64,000 nucleotides of DNA from Flavimaricola sp. (GTDB lineage Bacteria; Pseudomonadota; Alphaproteobacteria; Rhodobacterales; Rhodobacteraceae). Position 1 is the first letter of the stretch. The number at the start of each line of letters is the position of its first letter. The position numbers and the translations under genes were made by a program. The notes under the pieces are model-generated. The model saw only the letters and a program-made list of their open reading frames with translations, ran no database searches and was not told where the DNA came from. The stretch is from NCBI GenBank assembly GCA_029255105.1, contig JAQWWH010000047.1, positions 30,021-94,020 on the forward strand, given 5' to 3'. Of the stretch, positions 27,020-35,875 are shown in pieces.

Positions 27020-28156
27020 TTAGAGCGACAGCTTGCCGGGGAAGTAGTGCTCGTAAGCCAGCTGGTAGTCCGGAGCGTTCATCAGCTCGTAGTAGGTGAC
27101 CTGCTCGACCCAGGCGCGCTGGCTGTCCAGAACGCGCTTCGAGAACTCGTCCTGCTCCAGATCAGCGATTAGAGTGTCCCAAGCGGCCAGCTGGCCCTGA
27201 AGGATGTCCGTCGAGGTCCGGCGAACCGTGACGCCAAACTCGTTCTGGATCCGCTGAAGGTCGCTCGAGTATTCGCGCATGGCCAGAGCCGTGTTCGAGG
27301 TCGAGACTGCTTCGACGGTGTGACGCAGGATCGCCTGCAGATCGGGCTCGAGGTCGTCCATGAGGTCCCGGTTGAACAGGAATTCAAAGGACTCCGAAGC
27401 CTGGTGGTAGGACGACAGGTAGTAGTTCTTGGCCACGTCCGGCGCGCCGAAGCGAAGGTCGGAGGACGGGTTGTTGAACTCGAACGCGTCGATAACGCCA
27501 CGCTCCATGGCAGGCACGATCTCGCCGCCGGGAAGCTGAGCGACGGACATGCCCATGGACTGCAGAAGGTCAGCAGCCAGACCAACGGTCCGGTACTTGA
27601 AGCCGTTCAGGTCGGCGACAGTGTTGACCTCTTCCTTAAACCAGCCGAAGGGCTGAGCAAACATCGGGAAGCCGAGCATGCCATAGACGTTCAGGTTCAG
27701 AGTGTCCTGGGTCAGTTCGCGGTACAGCTCATCGCCGCCGCCCTGGTAGAACCAGCTCAGCATGGTCGTTGCAGAACCGCCGAAAACGGGGCCTGTGCCA
27801 AAGAAGGAGGCGGCCTTGGACTTGCCGTACCAGTAAACGGGCACAGAGTGGGCGATGTCGAGGACACCGTCGCTGACTGCGTCCATCACCTGGAAGGCGC
27901 CGACAACGGCACCGGCAGGCAGAAGGTCGATCTGGAGACGGCCGCCGGACATGGCTTGGACCCGCTCCACATACTCCTGAGCAAAGGTCATCCAGATGTC
28001 GGAAGCCGACCAGGAGGTTTGCATCTTGAGAACGAGGGGCGACTGGGCAAGGACAGCCGGAGCGGTCAGCGCAGCACCGGCTGCCACACCGCCACCCAGC
28101 GCACCCTTGCGCAGGAACGAGCGACGAGACATCGCCGATTTGGTAGTATCTGTCAT
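27020..28156 (-). CDS. TRAP transporter substrate-binding protein (DctP/TakP type)
   Basis: 378 residues with a Tat signal: SRRSFLRKG at residues 10-18, then a hydrophobic segment ending PAVLAQ. The start is fixed by GGAGG five nt upstream. The mature protein begins LVLKMQTSWSAS, as in TakP-like TRAP receptors that bind 2-oxo acids and related anions in the periplasm. First gene of the operon dctP-dctQ-dctM-amidase-small protein. The ligand cannot be read from sequence; the amidase neighbour suggests an amide or N-acyl compound. Confidence 0.93.
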   Translation of the reverse strand: MTDTTKSAMSRRSFLRKGALGGGVAAGAALTAPAVLAQSPLVLKMQTSWSASDIWMTFAQEYVERVQAMSGGRLQIDLLPAGAVVGAFQVMDAVSDGVLDIAHSVPVYWYGKSKAASFFGTGPVFGGSATTMLSWFYQGGGDELYRELTQDTLNLNVYGMLGFPMFAQPFGWFKEEVNTVADLNGFKYRTVGLAADLLQSMGMSVAQLPGGEIVPAMERGVIDAFEFNNPSSDLRFGAPDVAKNYYLSSYHQASESFEFLFNRDLMDDLEPDLQAILRHTVEAVSTSNTALAMREYSSDLQRIQNEFGVTVRRTSTDILQGQLAAWDTLIADLEQDEFSKRVLDSQRAWVEQVTYYELMNAPDYQLAYEHYFPGKLSL

Positions 28157-28521
28157 GGTTTCCTCCCTAGGAATTCGTATCGAGCGGTAAGGCCACTGAT
28201 TGGTCAGTTTTATTCACCAATTGGCTGTTTAGCAATGCCAAGAAACAGCCTCCGCGACGAATTCGCGGTATGATAGCGCAATCATTCGTCTTTGATAGGG
28301 TTTGGCACGAAATAAAGTGACGGCAATTGTCGGCCCTGGGCTGAATCTGACAAGATTCGCAAAATTTACCTATTGCTGCCCCAATGCAAAGGACGCCGGT
28401 CCGGGTCCAACTCTTCCGCGCCTTTTGTTTGTGTCGCTGACTGCTAGGATGGGTCCTAGTTCAGGCCGGGCGACAGGCTGCGAGACAGGCTGCGAGACAG
28501 GCTGCGAGACTGGGGGCAGAT
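28157..28521. other. 365-bp divergent intergenic region between dctP and a P5C-reductase-like gene
   Basis: No gene is convincing here. The dctP side holds an inverted repeat ATTGGT (28199-28204) / ACCAAT (28216-28221), followed by an 8-bp stem GGCTGTTT (28223-28230) / AAACAGCC (28243-28250). Both lie 43-95 bp upstream of dctP and may be an operator and leader structure. The right end carries three 12-bp tandem repeats. The rest shows nothing recognisable. Confidence 0.55.
28472..28507 (+). repeat. Three perfect tandem copies of a 12-bp unit
   Basis: The unit GACAGGCTGCGA occurs at 28472, 28484 and 28496, ending 14 bp before the ATG of the dehydrogenase gene at 28522. The copies are identical, so slippage could add or remove units in the leader. 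A unit of 12 bp would not shift a reading frame. Confidence 0.95.
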
Positions 28522-29292
28522 ATGGCACGCGTTGGTTTCTTGGGGACCGGGGAGATCGCTTCTCAGATGGTTCGTGGTCTGGCAGGGCAAGGGCATGCCA
28601 TCATGGTTTCGGATCGGAACGCCGATGTGGCCCGGTCACTGGCCGGCGACCATATTGAAGTGTCGATCGCCAGCAATGCTGAGGTGGTCCGTGAAAGCGA
28701 CATAGTGATCCTTTGCCTGATGGCCCCGGTGGCCCGAACTGTTCTGGCAGACCTGCCTTGGCGGGCTGATCTGGCGGTGATTTCGGTCATGGTTGATGTG
28801 CCCTTGTCGGACCTTGCCAGACTATGCGCCCCGGCGACCGATATCGCACTGACGATCCCTTTGCCTTTTATTGCGACAGGCGGCTGCCCTTTGCCGGTAT
28901 ACCCCGCAAGCCCGGCCCTGCAGGCCCTGTTCGGTGACCGAAACCCCGTCTTGCCGGTCCCGTCCGAAATGGCGCTGAATGCCCATTTTGCGGCGACCGC
29001 CATGTGCGCCCCGATGATTGCCATGGTCAAAAGCGGGTCCGATTGGCTCGCCGAGGTTACAGGAGACAAGGCCGGGGCAGAGGCCTACGTCGCAGCCCTG
29101 ATCGGTGGTTTCATCAGCGCTTTGGCGGCTGAAGAGGATGACCGCTTCGACCGGGCCCTACAGTCTCTGGCGACAGAGGGCGGGCTGAATTCGACCTTGC
29201 GCCGCCATATGGACGTCGCGGGTGCCCCAAAGGCATTGCAGGATGGAATGGACGGTTTGCGGGGACGCTTGGGCCTTCCGGATCGGGGCTAG
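28522..29292 (+). CDS. NAD(P)-binding dehydrogenase, pyrroline-5-carboxylate reductase-like
   Basis: 256 residues. Rossmann motif VGFLGTGEIASQM at residues 4-16, an NADP-type loop with SDRN, and a C-terminal helical domain with EGGLNSTLRRHMD, resembling the dimerisation domain of P5C reductases. The likely chemistry is NAD(P)H-dependent reduction of an imine or reverse oxidation of a cyclic amino acid. It stands between the TRAP operon and the demethylase cluster; a proline-type product from betaine demethylation would fit, but this is inference. It could also belong to the wider 6-phosphogluconate-dehydrogenase-like group. Confidence 0.75.
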   Translation: MARVGFLGTGEIASQMVRGLAGQGHAIMVSDRNADVARSLAGDHIEVSIASNAEVVRESDIVILCLMAPVARTVLADLPWRADLAVISVMVDVPLSDLARLCAPATDIALTIPLPFIATGGCPLPVYPASPALQALFGDRNPVLPVPSEMALNAHFAATAMCAPMIAMVKSGSDWLAEVTGDKAGAEAYVAALIGGFISALAAEEDDRFDRALQSLATEGGLNSTLRRHMDVAGAPKALQDGMDGLRGRLGLPDRG

Positions 29293-29308
29293 CGTCGGGT
29301 TCCTGTTG

Positions 29309-29326
29309 GGTGGGTTGAAACCCACC
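29309..29326. terminator. GGTGGGTT/AACCCACC hairpin between convergent genes
   Basis: An 8-bp stem GGTGGGTT-GA-AACCCACC lies between the stop of the dehydrogenase gene (29292) and the stop of the oxidoreductase gene (29327). It is followed by CTTAC. It can end transcription from both sides and shares its core with the element at 33753-33778. Confidence 0.65.
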
Positions 29327-31312
29327 TTACGCCAGTTCCAGCGCCCATTTCCGGCCGTCGTGAAAGGCGAGGGCGGCCATCCTTGGCGCGGCGGCATCCC
29401 CGAGTTGGGAATAGCTCACCCCAAGCCGCGTCAGTTCAGCGGGCAAGGCCGTGTCCGACCGGTTCACGGTGCTCATCACCAGATCGTCTGCCTCTATCCG
29501 TTCAACGGCACCGGTCAACAGGCTTACCACGTCGGCCCCGCCGCCATTGCCCAGCCATTCTGCGATGGCGCTTTCGGTCACAAAGCGGACGACCAGCCCT
29601 GCCAGCCGCTTGCGCAGTGGGAAATCGGCGGCAGAACGTTGGAGCTCCTTGCCGACCAGCCCGTCAGGAGTGACCAGGGTGACCTGATGCCCGGCCTCAG
29701 CAAGGGCCCAGGCAGTGCCGCAGCCGCGCCAGTTGCCGCCCTCGTCCAGCACGATCACACGGGGACCGGGACGGGCGGTCCGCGTCAGAATGTCCTCGGG
29801 CGACCAGACCCTGCCCCGGTCGATGCCGGGCAAGCGAGTCAAATGTGTCATGGCGCGCTGGAATCCGTCCTCGTCAGGCAGGGAGCCGGTAGCAAGCGCA
29901 AGGTGATCCGCCCCGAATGCCGCGATATCCTCGGCGTCCATATAATGATTCAGGCGCACATCGACACCCAGTGACCGCAACTGCCGGTCGTACCACCCCA
30001 TCAGATCGGTGATCTGTCCCCGCCTTGGCTGTAGGCCCGCCAGCCGGAACTGTCCGCCAAGGTCCGGCCCGGCTTCGGCCAGTGTCACGGCAAATCCACG
30101 CTCGGCCGCTGCCCGCGCCGCCTCCATCCCGGCGGGGCCGCCTCCGACGACAAGGACCTTGCCCGCGCCCTTTTTCTCAAATCGGTCGCCGCCCCATTCC
30201 CATTCCCGGCCCGCGCTAGGATTGACCAGGCAGGATATCCAGTAGTCCCGTGACCGCCGCCCCCAGCACATCTGGTTGCACGAGATGCAGCCCCGCACAT
30301 CTTCGGCCCGCCCCGCAGCGGCCTTGTTCACGAGATGGGGGTCGGCGATCTGGCCCCGGACAATGCTGACCAGATCGGCCTGCCTCGACCGCAGGACATC
30401 TTCGGCATTCTCGGGCGTGCGGATATGGCTTTCTGAGGTGACGATGGCCTGCTGCACCACTCCCTTTAAGGTCTGGGCCAGGTCAACGCTCAGCTTTTCG
30501 GGGTAAAGGAAGGTCGGCATCAGCTTGTAAAAGTCGAAGTAGGATCCCGACCCGCAGGTGACATAGTCCATCGCCCCTTCGGCATCATGCAGGGCCACAA
30601 TCTCGGCCAGAGACTCGCGCCCCAGGGCAACGGGCACGTCCGGCTCATCGTTGACGGCTAGCCCGACGATAAAGTCATCGCCGCAGGCAGCCCGGATGCG
30701 ATGGCAGATCTCGCGGCTGAACCGGGTCCGGTTTTCCAGCGATCCGCCCCAGCGGTCATCGCGGGTGTTGGAAAAAGGGGTCCAGAACTGGTCCGGCAGC
30801 GCGTGGTAGGCTGCCCAGACCTCGACCCCGTCAAAGCCAGCCTGATGGCAACGCCGGGCGGCAAGGACAAAGCCCTCGATCGTTTCTTCGATCTCGGCCT
30901 CGGTCATGGCGTGGCTGCCGTCGCTGTCGTGCCAGCTTGGCCCGCCTGAGGGCGACCAGGACGGATGCCACGCGTTGTCCTGATCGCCGTGGGCGCCGAC
31001 GTGGTAGAGTTGTTGCAGGATCACCGCCCCTTCGGCCTTGACCGCATCTGTCACCTTGCGAAACGCCGGGATCACAGCGTCAGAGCCGGGGGTAAAGTTG
31101 CCGCGTGTCAGCACGGCGGCGGGATGAACCGGCACAGGTTCGACCACCACCATGGCGGCACCGCCCAGCGCCCGTTCCCGGTAGTAGGCGACATGCTGCG
31201 GCCCGGGCAGACCGCCACGTGCCATGTTGGCGGTATGGGCCCCGAACACGACCCGGTTGCGAAGGGTCTTGTGGCGCAGGATCAGCGGGGCAAAGACGTG
31301 AGGGTAGGCCAT
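29327..31312 (-). CDS. TMADH-like NADH:flavin oxidoreductase with 4Fe-4S site (paralog 1)
   Basis: 661 residues. An N-terminal TIM-barrel flavin domain of old-yellow-enzyme type (about 1-330) is followed by a cluster motif CISCNQMC with a fourth Cys 12 residues on (C-x2-C-x3-C-x11-C), then an FAD/NAD domain with VLVVGGGPAGMEAA near residue 390. This is the layout of trimethylamine dehydrogenase and 2,4-dienoyl-CoA reductase. It starts 9 bp after the mttB-like gene, so the two form an operon. Likely role: oxidative N-demethylation of a methylated amine made or handed on by the methyltransferase. The substrate is not known. Confidence 0.88.
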   Translation of the reverse strand: MAYPHVFAPLILRHKTLRNRVVFGAHTANMARGGLPGPQHVAYYRERALGGAAMVVVEPVPVHPAAVLTRGNFTPGSDAVIPAFRKVTDAVKAEGAVILQQLYHVGAHGDQDNAWHPSWSPSGGPSWHDSDGSHAMTEAEIEETIEGFVLAARRCHQAGFDGVEVWAAYHALPDQFWTPFSNTRDDRWGGSLENRTRFSREICHRIRAACGDDFIVGLAVNDEPDVPVALGRESLAEIVALHDAEGAMDYVTCGSGSYFDFYKLMPTFLYPEKLSVDLAQTLKGVVQQAIVTSESHIRTPENAEDVLRSRQADLVSIVRGQIADPHLVNKAAAGRAEDVRGCISCNQMCWGRRSRDYWISCLVNPSAGREWEWGGDRFEKKGAGKVLVVGGGPAGMEAARAAAERGFAVTLAEAGPDLGGQFRLAGLQPRRGQITDLMGWYDRQLRSLGVDVRLNHYMDAEDIAAFGADHLALATGSLPDEDGFQRAMTHLTRLPGIDRGRVWSPEDILTRTARPGPRVIVLDEGGNWRGCGTAWALAEAGHQVTLVTPDGLVGKELQRSAADFPLRKRLAGLVVRFVTESAIAEWLGNGGGADVVSLLTGAVERIEADDLVMSTVNRSDTALPAELTRLGVSYSQLGDAAAPRMAALAFHDGRKWALELA

Positions 31313-31321
31313 GGGCCGCCC

Positions 31322-32890
31322 TTAGTACCAGGCATCCGGCATGGAAGCCTTTTTCCGGGCCATGAAGTCCTGCAACCCGTCGTCGATCCCTTCGTCAAGG
31401 TAGGGCGCCTCGTAGCTGTCGATGACCTGCTTCCATCGGGTTGTTGCCCGGCTCATCGCGTCGCCGCGGCCAGTCTCGTCCCAGGTTTCCCAAGGGCGAT
31501 AGTCATCGAGGGCGCTGTCGTAGTAGGCACTTTCGTAGTGGCGCAGGGTATGGGCCGTGCCGAACATATGCGCGCCGGGCCCCCCCTCCATCAGGGCATC
31601 GAGGCCAAGGGTCTCGTCAGTCACCTCCAACCCCTTCATGTAGGCATGCAGCGCCCCGCAAAGATCAGCGTCCAGCACGAACTTTTCAAACGACATGGAC
31701 AAGAGGCCATCGAGGTATCCGGCCGAGTGCAGGACAAAGTTGGCCCCGCATTGCACCGCTGCCATCATCGACATGACAGATTGGGACATCGACTGGGCGT
31801 CGGGCAGTTTCGAGGTTGAGAAGTTGCCCGAGCAGCGCAGTGGCAGGCTGATCCGACGGGCCAGCTGTCCCATGACAAGGCTGCCCAGTGCCGGTTCCGG
31901 CGTCCCAAAGGTGGGTGAGCCCGAGCGCAAGTCGAGAGAAGACAGAAACGCCGCCAGGATGGCCGGTGCCCCGGGGCGGACAAGCTGGGTCAGGGCAACG
32001 CCGACCATCGATTCCGCCAGCGATTGGGCGCAAGAGCCCGCCATGGTCACCGGTGTGACCGCCCCGCCCAGAAGGAAGGGCAAGTGGATCGAGCCTTGAC
32101 CTGCCGCCGCATAGGTCCGGATGCCCTGCGTCGTCACACCGTCCCAGACCAGTGGCGAGGTCGAGTTGAAGTTGCCAAGGATCACGCAATTCTGGTCCAC
32201 CACATCCGCTCCGAACAGGATACGGCACATCTCGATCGAATCCGCGGCCCGTTCCGGTGCGGTGATCGAGCCCATGAAGGCGTGGTCAGAATAGCGGATA
32301 TGGGAATAGACCATATCCAGATGCCGCTTGTTGACCGGGATATCTGTCGGCTCGCAGATGGTCCCGCCCGAATGGTGCAGCCAGGGCGACGACTGGGCCA
32401 GCTTTACCAGCGTCTGAAAGTCGTCGAGCGTCGCGTAGCGCCTGTCGCCGTTCGGGGCCAGCATGAACGGAGAGCCGTAGGAGGGGGCAAAGACTGTCGC
32501 ATCCCCGCCGATCTCAACCGTGCGGGCCGGGTTGCGGGCCAGTTGGGTGAACCGGGCCGGGGCGGTCGCGCAAAGGGACCGGATCAGGCCGGGGGCAAAA
32601 CGGATGTTCCAGACATTGTCCGATATGACCCGGACTTCGCCGCCCGCCGCCTTGAACAGGGCTACGGTTTCGGGGTCATCGCGAAACTCGATCCCGATTT
32701 CGGCCAGGATGCGGTCGGCAGCCTCTTCGATGCGGACAAGGCTTTCTTCGTCCAGCAGGTCGTAAGTGGGGATGCGCCGGGTGATATAGGGCACTTCCAG
32801 CGTCGGGTTATGGCCATGAGTGGCTGTCCGGGCCGGCTTGCGGGCCTGACGACTGCGCCGTGTTGGCGCGGCTTGTGCTATATCGCCCAT
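31322..32890 (-). CDS. Trimethylamine methyltransferase (MttB) superfamily protein, non-pyrrolysine type
   Basis: 522 residues, normal for the family. TIM-barrel segments typical of MttB-like proteins are visible, such as FAPSYGSPF, SGGTICEPTD, GAHMFGTAHT and a C-terminal YEAPYLDEGID. There is no in-frame TAG, so it is of the kind that acts on quaternary amines such as glycine betaine rather than on trimethylamine through pyrrolysine. It moves a methyl group to a corrinoid protein; no corrinoid protein is encoded nearby. First gene of the operon, with a large palindrome 45-79 bp upstream shared with the divergent tetR. Confidence 0.87.
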   Translation of the reverse strand: MGDIAQAAPTRRSRQARKPARTATHGHNPTLEVPYITRRIPTYDLLDEESLVRIEEAADRILAEIGIEFRDDPETVALFKAAGGEVRVISDNVWNIRFAPGLIRSLCATAPARFTQLARNPARTVEIGGDATVFAPSYGSPFMLAPNGDRRYATLDDFQTLVKLAQSSPWLHHSGGTICEPTDIPVNKRHLDMVYSHIRYSDHAFMGSITAPERAADSIEMCRILFGADVVDQNCVILGNFNSTSPLVWDGVTTQGIRTYAAAGQGSIHLPFLLGGAVTPVTMAGSCAQSLAESMVGVALTQLVRPGAPAILAAFLSSLDLRSGSPTFGTPEPALGSLVMGQLARRISLPLRCSGNFSTSKLPDAQSMSQSVMSMMAAVQCGANFVLHSAGYLDGLLSMSFEKFVLDADLCGALHAYMKGLEVTDETLGLDALMEGGPGAHMFGTAHTLRHYESAYYDSALDDYRPWETWDETGRGDAMSRATTRWKQVIDSYEAPYLDEGIDDGLQDFMARKKASMPDAWY

Positions 32891-32934
32891 GGTCGACCCT
32901 CTATTGTGCGTGGCTGATGGACTGCACCCGAAAA

Positions 32935-32969
32935 CGACACACCTGTCAAGTTAATTGACGCTGGTGTCG
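32935..32969. promoter_or_regulatory. Putative TetR operator between mttB-like gene and tetR
   Basis: A symmetric 35-bp site: outer arms CGACAC (32935-32940) and GTGTCG (32964-32969), then 4-nt gaps on each side, inner arms GTCAA (32945-32949) and TTGAC (32955-32959), and a 5-nt centre. It is 45-79 bp from the mttB-like start and 46-80 bp from the tetR ATG, ideal for control of both. The outer hexamers recur at 35876-35889. Confidence 0.65.
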
Positions 32970-33014
32970 GAAGCTTTGATATTGCACATAGAGGCGTGCC
33001 ATCAGGGGACGGCT

Positions 33015-33698
33015 ATGGACGGCAAACCGACCGGTCAAAGAACAGGGCGACAAACAGGGTGGCGGGGGTCGGAAGACCTCTGGCTCGATGCGGCCTATGC
33101 CCTTTTGATCGAAGGCGGCGTGGATGCCGTCAAGGTCATGCCCCTGGCGGAATCGTTGGGGATGTCACGCACCTCGTTCTATGGCCATTTTGACAGCCGC
33201 GAGGCGCTGCTGGATGCGTTGATCGCCCGCTGGAAGGCCAAGAACACCGGAAACCTCATCGCCCAGACCGAAGCCTATGCCGAAAGCATGCCAGAGGCCT
33301 TGTTCAACCTGTTTGACTGCTGGCTACGCCCGGACCTGTTCGATGCCCGTTTCGACTTTGCAATCCGCACATGGGCGCTGGGCGACCCCGCCCTCAAGGC
33401 GGTGCTGGAAGAGGTTGACCAGCAAAGGATCGAGGCCATCACCGCCATGTTTGCCCGCCATGGCTTTGGTGAAGAACAGGCAAGGGTCCGGGCCTATGCC
33501 GTCTACTATACCCAGATTGGCTATATCTCAATGATGGTGGTCGAGCCGGTCGAACTGCGCATTCAGCGGATGCCGCTATATATCGAGACGTTCACCGGCA
33601 TTCCCCCGACCGAGGCAGAGGTGGCGCGTTTCTCGGCCCGCCACGGCTTTGGTGCGGCTCATGTGCTGGGCGAAGGCGACGGTCAGCGCGACCTTTAG
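33015..33698 (+). CDS. TetR/AcrR family transcriptional regulator
   Basis: 227 residues from ATG 33015 with GGGGA 5 nt upstream; a TTG at 32955 would put the operator inside the gene and is rejected. The N-terminal helix-turn-helix spans about residues 25-70, with SLGMSRTSFYGHFDSREALLDAL as the recognition region. The C-terminal ligand domain is unassigned. Divergent from the mttB-like operon, and flanked by the second oxidoreductase gene. It is the natural candidate to bind the CGACAC/GTGTCG palindromes and repress both units until a methylated amine is present. Confidence 0.9.
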   Translation: MDGKPTGQRTGRQTGWRGSEDLWLDAAYALLIEGGVDAVKVMPLAESLGMSRTSFYGHFDSREALLDALIARWKAKNTGNLIAQTEAYAESMPEALFNLFDCWLRPDLFDARFDFAIRTWALGDPALKAVLEEVDQQRIEAITAMFARHGFGEEQARVRAYAVYYTQIGYISMMVVEPVELRIQRMPLYIETFTGIPPTEAEVARFSARHGFGAAHVLGEGDGQRDL

Positions 33699-33752
33699 TG
33701 AGCGCGCTGGATCGGGCCCTTTGACCGCCCCAGCCCCCATCGGACTGTCAAA

Positions 33753-33778
33753 GTAAGGTGGGTCCGGACCCACCTTAC
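33753..33778. terminator. Perfect 26-bp palindrome, bidirectional terminator
   Basis: Left arm GTAAGGTGGGTCC and right arm GGACCCACCTTAC are exact reverse complements with no loop bases. The site lies between the convergent tetR (stop 33698) and the second oxidoreductase gene (stop 33780). Its GGTGGGT/ACCCACC core and CTTAC end match the hairpin at 29309-29326. Confidence 0.75.
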
Positions 33779-33779
33779 C

Positions 33780-35804
33780 TCATACCTCCTTCATCAGCCG
33801 AAGGGCCTCGTAGATCGCGGCGTGGGTGTTGCGACCCGCCACCGCGTCACCGATCCGGTAAAGCTCAAACCCGTCACCGGTCCAGGGCTGCGGCTTGCCA
33901 TCGATGAGTGACGCTTGATCCATCTCGCCCTTGTTCAGGGACTGTGGCTTTAGCTCAAAATACAGGTCGTCTAGCGGCAAGGTCCCGTGGTTGACCACGA
34001 TCTGGTCAAAGTGCCGCTCTTCCCGGTGCTTGGAATAGTCGGTTCCAATCACCGCCTTGAGCTGGTTGCCCTCCTTCTCGGCCGCCATCAGCCGCCAGGT
34101 CACGGTGAACCGGACATCCTTGTCCTGAAGATTGCGCATATAGGGCACAAGGTTCATCGCCATGACATCAGGCGCAAAGGTCCGGTCGGGGGTCATGACT
34201 TCGACAAGGGCGCCGGTATTGGCGATGGTTTCTGCCGCCTGCAGGGCCGAATGGTCGCCCGCGTCGTCATAAAGCAGGACATTCGCCCCCGGTTTTACAT
34301 CGCCCGATATGATGTCCCAGGTCGACACGACCAGATCGTTGCCCGCCTCGAGGATATGGGTATTGGGCAGGCCACCCGTGGCGATGATGACGACGTCCGG
34401 GGCCTCGGCCAGAATGTCGGCGGCCTCGGCGAGGGTGTTGAACCGAAACTCCACATCGCGGGCGGCGCATTGGGCCATTCGCCAGTCGATGATCCCGATC
34501 ATCTCGCGCCTGCGGTGGTTCTGGGCCGTCAGCCGGACTTGTCCGCCCGGATCGGGGGCGGCCTCGAACACCACAACCGAATGGCCGCGCTCGGCGGCAA
34601 CGCGCGCCGCCTCGAGCCCGCCCGGGCCGGCGCCGACGATGACGACCTTGCGGGCATGGTCGGCGGGCGGAATATCATGCGGCATCGTCAGTTCGCGGCC
34701 CGTTGCTGCGTTGTGGATGCACAGGGCGTCGCCGGCCTGGTAGATACGGTCGAGGCAATAGGTGGCCCCGACACAAGGCCGGATGTCGTCCTCACGCCCC
34801 TCGATGATTTTGCGCACGATATGGGGATCGGCCATATGCGCCCGCGTCATTCCGACCATGTCCAGCTTGCCCGATGCGATGGCGTGACGGGCTGTCGCCA
34901 CATCGGGAATGCGGGCGGCGTGAAAGGTCGGCAGGCCGACCTCGGCCCGCATCCGCCCGGCAAAATCCAGATGGGGCGAGGCCGCCATGCCCTGCACAGG
35001 AATGACATCCGTCAGGGCGGCATCAGTGTGAATCTGGCCCCGGATGATGTTGACGAAATCAACGCCTTCGGCCTTGAAGCGCTGCCCGATCGTGATGCCG
35101 TCATCCACTGTGATGCCGCCCGGCGCGGCCTCGTCCGCCTCGTACCGCATGCCCAGAAGAAAGCCTTCGCCAACCCGATCCCGGCAGGCCTGATAGACGG
35201 CCAGGGGAAAGCGCATCCGATTTTCCAGGCTGCCGCCCCAGGGGGCGTCGAGCGTGTTGGTCAGGGGGGACATGAACTGGTCCATGAGGTGGCCGTAGCA
35301 TTCAAACTCTACCCCATCGAGGCCGGCGGCCTGCATCCGCTCTGCCGCGTCGGCGTAGTCCTTGATGATCCGTTCGATCTCATGCTCTTCGATGACCTTG
35401 GGAAAGGCACGGTGGGACGGTTCGCGGAACGGACCGGCCGAGACGACTGGCAGCCAGTCGCCCTTGTTCCATTGCGTGCGGCGGCCAAGGTGCGTGAGCT
35501 GGATCATCACCGCGCACCCATGGTCGTGGCATTCGTCGGCCAGCTTTTTCATCCAGCCGACAACGTCGTCCCGCCAGGCCAGCACGTTGTTGAAAACCGG
35601 CGGCGAATCCCGCGAAACGGCGGCAGAGCCTGCTGTCATCGTCAGGGCTACCCCCGCCTTGGCCCGTTCGACGTGATAGGCCCGGTAGCGATCCTTGGGC
35701 ATCCCGTCCTCGGGGTAGGCCGGTTCATGGCTTGTCGTCATGATCCGGTTCTTGAGGGTCAGATGCTTGAGCTGGAAGGGCTGCAGAAGAGGGTCGTTCG
35801 ACAT
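33780..35804 (-). CDS. TMADH-like NADH:flavin oxidoreductase, N-methylproline-demethylase-like (paralog 2)
   Basis: 674 residues with the same layout as the first paralog: flavin TIM barrel (about 1-340), cluster region, then FAD/NAD domain with [14 protein letters not shown]. The cluster region reads CVGATYC followed by a Cys after 11 residues, so the second cysteine of the TMADH pattern is replaced by Ala. That variant resembles what I recall of demethylases of the stachydrine/N-methylproline type, but the match is from memory. Likely role: oxidative N-demethylation. A CGACAC/GTGTCG site 72-85 bp upstream suggests joint control with the mttB-like operon. Confidence 0.85.
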   Translation of the reverse strand: MSNDPLLQPFQLKHLTLKNRIMTTSHEPAYPEDGMPKDRYRAYHVERAKAGVALTMTAGSAAVSRDSPPVFNNVLAWRDDVVGWMKKLADECHDHGCAVMIQLTHLGRRTQWNKGDWLPVVSAGPFREPSHRAFPKVIEEHEIERIIKDYADAAERMQAAGLDGVEFECYGHLMDQFMSPLTNTLDAPWGGSLENRMRFPLAVYQACRDRVGEGFLLGMRYEADEAAPGGITVDDGITIGQRFKAEGVDFVNIIRGQIHTDAALTDVIPVQGMAASPHLDFAGRMRAEVGLPTFHAARIPDVATARHAIASGKLDMVGMTRAHMADPHIVRKIIEGREDDIRPCVGATYCLDRIYQAGDALCIHNAATGRELTMPHDIPPADHARKVVIVGAGPGGLEAARVAAERGHSVVVFEAAPDPGGQVRLTAQNHRRREMIGIIDWRMAQCAARDVEFRFNTLAEAADILAEAPDVVIIATGGLPNTHILEAGNDLVVSTWDIISGDVKPGANVLLYDDAGDHSALQAAETIANTGALVEVMTPDRTFAPDVMAMNLVPYMRNLQDKDVRFTVTWRLMAAEKEGNQLKAVIGTDYSKHREERHFDQIVVNHGTLPLDDLYFELKPQSLNKGEMDQASLIDGKPQPWTGDGFELYRIGDAVAGRNTHAAIYEALRLMKEV

Positions 35805-35875
35805 GGGATCGGACCTGGATCAAGGGGCGTTTCGTCAAATCCTATCGCCACCGTTCGCTGCCGTCATCCCAAATT

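Noticed and set aside
28302..28658. Open frame containing a GCET repeat encoded by the 12-bp tandem repeat
   Set aside because: It overlaps the start of a real dehydrogenase gene in another frame and has no ribosome site or recognisable motif.
31322..32890. Pyrrolysine-containing trimethylamine methyltransferase
   Set aside because: The frame has no internal TAG, so this is the non-pyrrolysine type.
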